Of a stretch of 64,000 bases of DNA, positions 60,209-64,000 are shown one piece after another; position 1 is the stretch's first letter; the number at the start of each line of letters is the position of its first letter. The notes below the pieces were generated by a model that was given only the letters and a program-made list of their open reading frames with translations, ran no database searches and was not told the DNA's origin. Source of the stretch: Gymnodinialimonas sp. 202GB13-11 (GTDB taxonomy: Bacteria; Pseudomonadota; Alphaproteobacteria; Rhodobacterales; Rhodobacteraceae); NCBI RefSeq assembly GCF_040932485.1, contig NZ_JBFRBH010000001.1:1178001-1242000 (forward strand). The letters run 5' to 3'. The translations under genes were made by a program, and so were the position numbers.

Positions 60209-60780
60209 TGAGTAAGGGCTTTGGTTGTGACGGTTCCAGTGGCGCGCAGGACGTCCATGACGGCGGCAGCGGTTTGATCGATCGACCAATGGGCTTCGAC
60301 ACTTACCCGGTTGGGCGCTGTCGCGTAGGCCGGTGTACGGTCTTCCAAAAGGGCGGTTAGCGTCGCCTTGGGGTCGGAGGTGCGCAGAAGTGGGCGATGC
60401 GTTTTGTGCTTCACCCGAGACCAGAGCAGGTCAAGGTCGGCCTCAAGCCAGACCACGCAAGCCTGTTCCCTAAGCATGGTGCGATTGGCCTCGGACAACC
60501 AGGCACCGCCGCCGGTGGACAAGATGCAAGGCGGGCCTTCAAGTAGCCGGGCGATGACCTGACCTTCCTTTTCGCGAAAGAAGGCCTCGCCATATTTGTC
60601 GAAAATCTCGGAAATCGTCAGCTGTGCGGAGGCGACGATCTCGGCGTCCGAATCGCGCATGTCAACGCCCAACTCAGCTGCCAATGCGCGGCCTATAGCG
60701 GTCTTTCCTGCGCCCATCATGCCCACCAGCACGACCGAGCGGGTCAACCGCCGTTCCCCATGTGGCACGCTTTCGCCCAT
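60205..60780 (-). CDS. aroK: Shikimate kinase
   Basis: Phosphorylates shikimate with ATP. 191 residues from 60780. P-loop VGMMGAGKTAIGRALA, shikimate-binding DSDAEI and FDKYGEAFFREKE, GGGAWLS, and the lid RPLL. A longer start at 60825 would add 15 residues; neither has a good ribosome site. Leads the aroK-aroB operon. Confidence 0.95.
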   Translation of the reverse strand: MGESVPHGERRLTRSVVLVGMMGAGKTAIGRALAAELGVDMRDSDAEIVASAQLTISEIFDKYGEAFFREKEGQVIARLLEGPPCILSTGGGAWLSEANRTMLREQACVVWLEADLDLLWSRVKHKTHRPLLRTSDPKATLTALLEDRTPAYATAPNRVSVEAHWSIDQTAAAVMDVLRATGTVTTKALTQ

Positions 60781-60916
60781 GACCGAAAAAATTGCCTCCG
60801 TAAGTGGCGAAATCTCGCCGTCCATGGCTTATATGGAAAATACGGCGGCGGCAAACGCTGCTGTCTTTGCGCGGGGGCGCGAGGGAGCAGGCACGCAGAG
60901 GGGTCAGGGCGCGGTC

Positions 60917-61051
60917 ATGGGGCGTATCCTTATTGTATTGATTGTATTGGCTATTCTCGGGTTCCTGGGATTGGTTGGATATGCCTATTCCGGGTTCCTT
61001 CGGCCCGATGTTCAGACCGTGACGCAGCCGGTGGTTTTGGATGTGGACTAA
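60917..61051 (+). CDS. Small single-helix membrane protein
   Basis: 44 residues: RILIVLIVLAILGFLGLVGY then a short polar tail ending DVQTVTQPVVLDVD. The next gene starts 10 bases before its stop codon, so the two are coupled. Similar small genes occur beside the aroKB/xerD region in Rhodobacterales; function unknown. Confidence 0.65.
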   Translation: MGRILIVLIVLAILGFLGLVGYAYSGFLRPDVQTVTQPVVLDVD

Positions 61052-62570
61052 CGTACCGACCTTTGTCTTGCTGGTCGCAATGGCACAGCCGCTTGCAGCA
61101 CAAGAGGCTGAGATCGATCTGACTGGCTTGCCGGAATTGGGCACGCCGGACTGGCTGTCGGACGCCATCACGCGCCCCCATGCGAATGTCGCCACCGACG
61201 CGTCCGTGCCGCAGATTACGGTTCTGCCGCTGGATGCGATGCAGCTGGACTCCGTTGGTCTTTTGCCAGCCTCCATCACCGGCTTGCCGCGCGGCCTTTG
61301 GGGCACGTCAGAGACGGAGACGCTGGCCCGCCTGATGCGCGCACAACCGGTGCAAGGCCTACCAGCGATGCAGAATTTCACCGAGGTCCTGGCGCTCGCC
61401 GAACTGGACCCGCCTTTCGGGGCACCCGCAGAGGGGTCTGAACTGTTCCTCGCGCGGCTCGATCTGTTATTGGACCGAGGCGCACTTGATCCGGCGCAGG
61501 CGCTTATGGAGCGGGCTGGACCGACGCAAGAGGGGCTCTTCCGGCGATGGTTTGATGTCTCCCTCCTGACGGATCATTCAGACCGTGCCTGCGCCGCGAT
61601 GAATGCGAACCCGGACATTGCGCCAACCTTTCCCGCGCGCATTTTCTGCATGGCGCGGGGTGGGGATTGGTCAGCTGCGGCACTGTCGCTCGGCACGGGT
61701 GAGGCACTTGGCGAGATTACGGAAGAGGAAGGGGATCTAATTGCCCGTTTCCTGGACCCGGAATTGTTCGAGGATGAACCGCCATTGCCGCCGGATGCTA
61801 CGCTGACGCCGTTGGAGTTCCAGATGCGTATGGCGATTGCGCAACGCCCGGACATGACCGGCCTGCCGCTCGCATTCCTTTACGCTGATCTTTCGCCGCT
61901 GGCGGGCTGGCGGGCGCAGTTGGATGCGGCGGAACGGCTGACGCGGTCCGGTGCGATCGCGCCGCAGGAATGGTTAGCGATCTACACTTCCCAAGCGCCG
62001 TCCGCGTCCGGTGCCGTATGGGATCGGGTCGAGGCGCTGCAAGCGCTTGATGCCGCGCTTTTGGCCGGTGATCCGGTTGAAACATCGCGGCGCTTGGCCC
62101 CAGCCTGGGCTGCGATGCAGGAAGCGGGCCTGGAAGTCGCATTTGCGGACATTTACGGCGAGCGGTTGCTGCGCACTCCGTTGGTGGATGAGGCTGGCAT
62201 TCTTGCGCGGCGGGTGGGCCTTTTATCGCCCCTCTACGAGCAGGTGGCGCAATCATCGGTCCCACAGGATGAGACGGAGCGCTTTGCCTTTGCGATTGCC
62301 CGCGGCCTACCGCCGGAAAACGCGCGTGACCCGCTGGATCGGGCCATCGCCGCAGCGTTCGCGCCTGATCTGCCGCCGCATCGCTACAGCCTGTTTCTTG
62401 AGAACAACCAACTCGGTGAAGCCTTGCTGCGAGCGGCTTTGGTTTTGGGGCAGGGTGCGCAGGACAGCGACCCGAACGATGTGACCGATGCATTGGTGCT
62501 GTTTCGGTCTGTGGGTCTAGAAGATGTGGCGCGGCGTACCGCGTTGCAGCTGCATCTATTGCAGGGCTAA
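61041..62570 (+). CDS. Secreted hypothetical protein, 509 residues
   Basis: Signal peptide (FVLLVAMAQPLAAQ) then an Ala/Leu-rich helical protein. Repeating helices such as ELFLARLDLLLDRGALDPAQ suggest a superhelical solenoid, but no TPR consensus was verified. Cys in RACAAMN and RIFCMARG. No known domain. Conserved position between aroK and xerD is likely. It overlaps the start of the preceding small gene's end. Confidence 0.75.
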   Translation: MWTNVPTFVLLVAMAQPLAAQEAEIDLTGLPELGTPDWLSDAITRPHANVATDASVPQITVLPLDAMQLDSVGLLPASITGLPRGLWGTSETETLARLMRAQPVQGLPAMQNFTEVLALAELDPPFGAPAEGSELFLARLDLLLDRGALDPAQALMERAGPTQEGLFRRWFDVSLLTDHSDRACAAMNANPDIAPTFPARIFCMARGGDWSAAALSLGTGEALGEITEEEGDLIARFLDPELFEDEPPLPPDATLTPLEFQMRMAIAQRPDMTGLPLAFLYADLSPLAGWRAQLDAAERLTRSGAIAPQEWLAIYTSQAPSASGAVWDRVEALQALDAALLAGDPVETSRRLAPAWAAMQEAGLEVAFADIYGERLLRTPLVDEAGILARRVGLLSPLYEQVAQSSVPQDETERFAFAIARGLPPENARDPLDRAIAAAFAPDLPPHRYSLFLENNQLGEALLRAALVLGQGAQDSDPNDVTDALVLFRSVGLEDVARRTALQLHLLQG

Positions 62571-62573
62571 CGG

Positions 62574-63515
62574 ATGGCAGGCCCGGCCACGGACGCGGAT
62601 TGGATCGCCCTTTATCTGGATGCGGCAGCAGCCGAACAAGGGGCGGCGCAGAACACCTTGCTGGGATATGGGCGCGATCTGACGGACGCGATGGGCTGGC
62701 TTTCAAAGCGCGGCGGATTTGCCGGTGCGGATCGCGACAAGCTGGAAGGCTATATTGCCAGTCTTGAGGCGGAGGGCCTGGCGCCTGCCACGCGTGCGCG
62801 GCGCTTGTCGTCGCTGAAACAACTCTTCCGGTTCGCACATGAGGAAGGCTGGCGCGCGGACAATCCTACCTTGCAGATCACCGGCCCGGCGCGCGCGCGC
62901 AAGCTGCCGGGTACGCTGGATGTTGGCGAGGTCGACGCGCTTCTGTACGTCGCCGAACGGCACGGACGGACTGAGGGCGACCGGCTGCGCAACCACTGTT
63001 TGATGCAAATCCTCTACGCCACAGGCCTGCGGGTGACGGAACTGGTGTCTCTGCCGATTTCTGCCCTGCGCGGCGATCCGCAAATGCTGTTGGTCATGGG
63101 TAAGGGGGGCAAGGAACGGATGGTGCCTCTGAGCCCGCCGGCACGTGAGGCGGCTGCGGCGTGGTTGGCTCATAGGGACGCCGAAGACGACAGAGCGCGT
63201 GTGGAGACCGGTGCGAAACCCAGTGCTTTCGCTTTCCCGTCACGCGGCAAAGCCGGGCATCTGACACGGGTGCGCTTTTTCACGCTGATCAAGGAATTGG
63301 CGCTGGAGGCCGGTCTGGACCCGGCCAAGGTCACACCGCACACCCTGCGCCATGCCTTTGCGACGCATCTGTTGCAGAACGGGGCGGACCTGCGCGCGAT
63401 CCAGACGCTTCTGGGCCATGCAGATATCGCGACGACTGAGATTTACACGCATATCTTGGACGAAAGGCTGAAAGCCTTGGTGCTTGAAAAGCACCCCTTG
63501 GCGCGGGGCGGGTAG
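62574..63515 (+). CDS. xerD: Site-specific tyrosine recombinase XerD
   Basis: Resolves chromosome dimers at dif with XerC. 313 residues. N-terminal SAM-like core-binding domain (NTLLGYGRDLTDAMGWLSKR) and catalytic domain with Arg in YATGLRVTELVSL, Lys in MGKGGKERMVPL, HTLRHAFATHLL and nucleophile Tyr in LLGHADIATTEIYTHI. Only three bases separate it from the upstream gene. Confidence 0.93.
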   Translation: MAGPATDADWIALYLDAAAAEQGAAQNTLLGYGRDLTDAMGWLSKRGGFAGADRDKLEGYIASLEAEGLAPATRARRLSSLKQLFRFAHEEGWRADNPTLQITGPARARKLPGTLDVGEVDALLYVAERHGRTEGDRLRNHCLMQILYATGLRVTELVSLPISALRGDPQMLLVMGKGGKERMVPLSPPAREAAAAWLAHRDAEDDRARVETGAKPSAFAFPSRGKAGHLTRVRFFTLIKELALEAGLDPAKVTPHTLRHAFATHLLQNGADLRAIQTLLGHADIATTEIYTHILDERLKALVLEKHPLARGG

Positions 63516-63616
63516 GGCGCCCTAACCCCTCGTCCTGCCTTGGGCTATCCTCGCAGTTGGCCTGTTTTGCAGGGGCGTCCCTTGAATGGGACCGTCCGCG
63601 CCCCCATAACCCGCCC

Positions 63617-64000
63617 ATGGAAAACGAATTGCCCCTCCCGGAACCGTCGGCGTTGGCCGATCCCACGAATTGGATCATCGCGGCGGTGATTGTGTTTTTG
63701 CTTGTCTGTTCGGGCTTCTTCTCGGGCTCTGAGACGGCTTTGACGGCTGCCTCGCGCGGGAAGCTGCGGTCGATCGCCAGCAAGGATACGGGACCGACCC
63801 GCGGGGCAGCCCGGGCGTTGGAGTTGAAGGAAGACAATGAACGCCTGATTGGCGGAATTCTTCTTGGCAACAACCTCGTCAACATCTTGGCGACAGCTTT
63901 GGCCACGGCTTTATTCACGGCGATCTTGGGCGAAGGCGGCGTGGCGATTGCAACGCTGGTGATGACAGCGCTCGTCCTGATCTTTGCGGAGGTGCTTCCT
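63617..64000 (+). CDS. CorC/CNNM-family transporter, 3' end outside the window
   Basis: First 128 residues only. N-terminal DUF21 membrane region: IIAAVIVFLLVCSGFFSGSE then ETALTAASRGKLRSI and a NERLIGGILLGNNLVNILAT helix, followed by another membrane segment. CNNM/CorC proteins export Mg or Co with CBS and CorC_HlyC domains, expected beyond the window. Also called hemolysin-like TlyC. Confidence 0.88.
   Translation, partial: MENELPLPEPSALADPTNWIIAAVIVFLLVCSGFFSGSETALTAASRGKLRSIASKDTGPTRGAARALELKEDNERLIGGILLGNNLVNILATALATALFTAILGEGGVAIATLVMTALVLIFAEVLP

Overview
The window looks like chromosomal DNA of a marine-type alphaproteobacterium of the Rhodobacterales (Roseobacter group, family level only). 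Seen: high GC; a sciP (DUF1153)–ctrA pair with a TTAACCAT element; an alphaproteobacterial GTTC-N7-GTTC LexA box; a usg gene; DUF1127, DUF3307 and TfoX-like small genes; and a giant RTX protein ending in a Hint domain, a combination common in this order. No plasmid replication or conjugation genes are visible.

Layout. 1-13 kb: a truncated DctB-type sensor kinase; a secreted protein with pre-peptidase-like repeats; tpiA; a 2-oxoglutarate oxygenase; a minus-strand Fe-S set (A-type carrier and DUF59 protein) mixed with TfoX and DUF3307 genes; a LysR regulator; tgt; and envelope proteins of unknown function. 13.6-18.5 kb: lon behind a heat-shock-type promoter, two related small membrane proteins (one with a peptidase-S74-like tail), a polysaccharide deacetylase and an HU-like protein. 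18.5-24.3 kb: two tRNA-Val genes, soxR with a near-canonical SoxR box facing a DUF1127 gene, pirin, GNAT and EamA genes, then tRNA-Asp. 24.3-26.4 kb: an AT-richer islet inserted at tRNA-Asp and bounded by copies of the tRNA 3' end. Its only convincing gene is a reverse transcriptase of the Abi/UG (defence-associated) type. 26.4-28.5 kb: three tandem paralogous secreted proteins. 28.5-47.3 kb: housekeeping genes (mnmA, sciP, ctrA, ligA, recG, an IscU-like scaffold gene, hisI, a gyrA-to-gluQRS run, usg, arginase/ornithine cyclodeaminase with an Lrp regulator, dsbB, a DedA-like gene, tRNA-Leu). 48-55.8 kb: one 2585-residue secreted protein with three RTX blocks and nine tandem ~93-residue Ig/cadherin-like repeats. 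55.9-64 kb: a MocA-like nucleotidyltransferase coupled to a DMGDH-type flavoprotein, aroK-aroB, a small membrane protein, a 509-residue secreted protein, xerD, and the start of a CorC/CNNM-type protein.

Functional threads. tRNA maturation is well represented: tgt makes queuosine, gluQRS glutamylates the queuosine of the tRNA-Asp encoded here, mnmA thiolates U34 and trmFO methylates U54. Stress circuits can be read from DNA sites: an RpoH-like promoter before lon, a SoxR promoter before the DUF1127 gene, and a LexA box before a 40-residue membrane protein. Cell-cycle control appears as sciP-ctrA.

The best candidate for an undescribed system is the reverse-transcriptase islet at tRNA-Asp. Second-rank leads are the SoxR-controlled DUF1127 gene, the LexA-box small protein and the triplicated secreted family. 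All family assignments come from reading motifs by eye; no searches were run.
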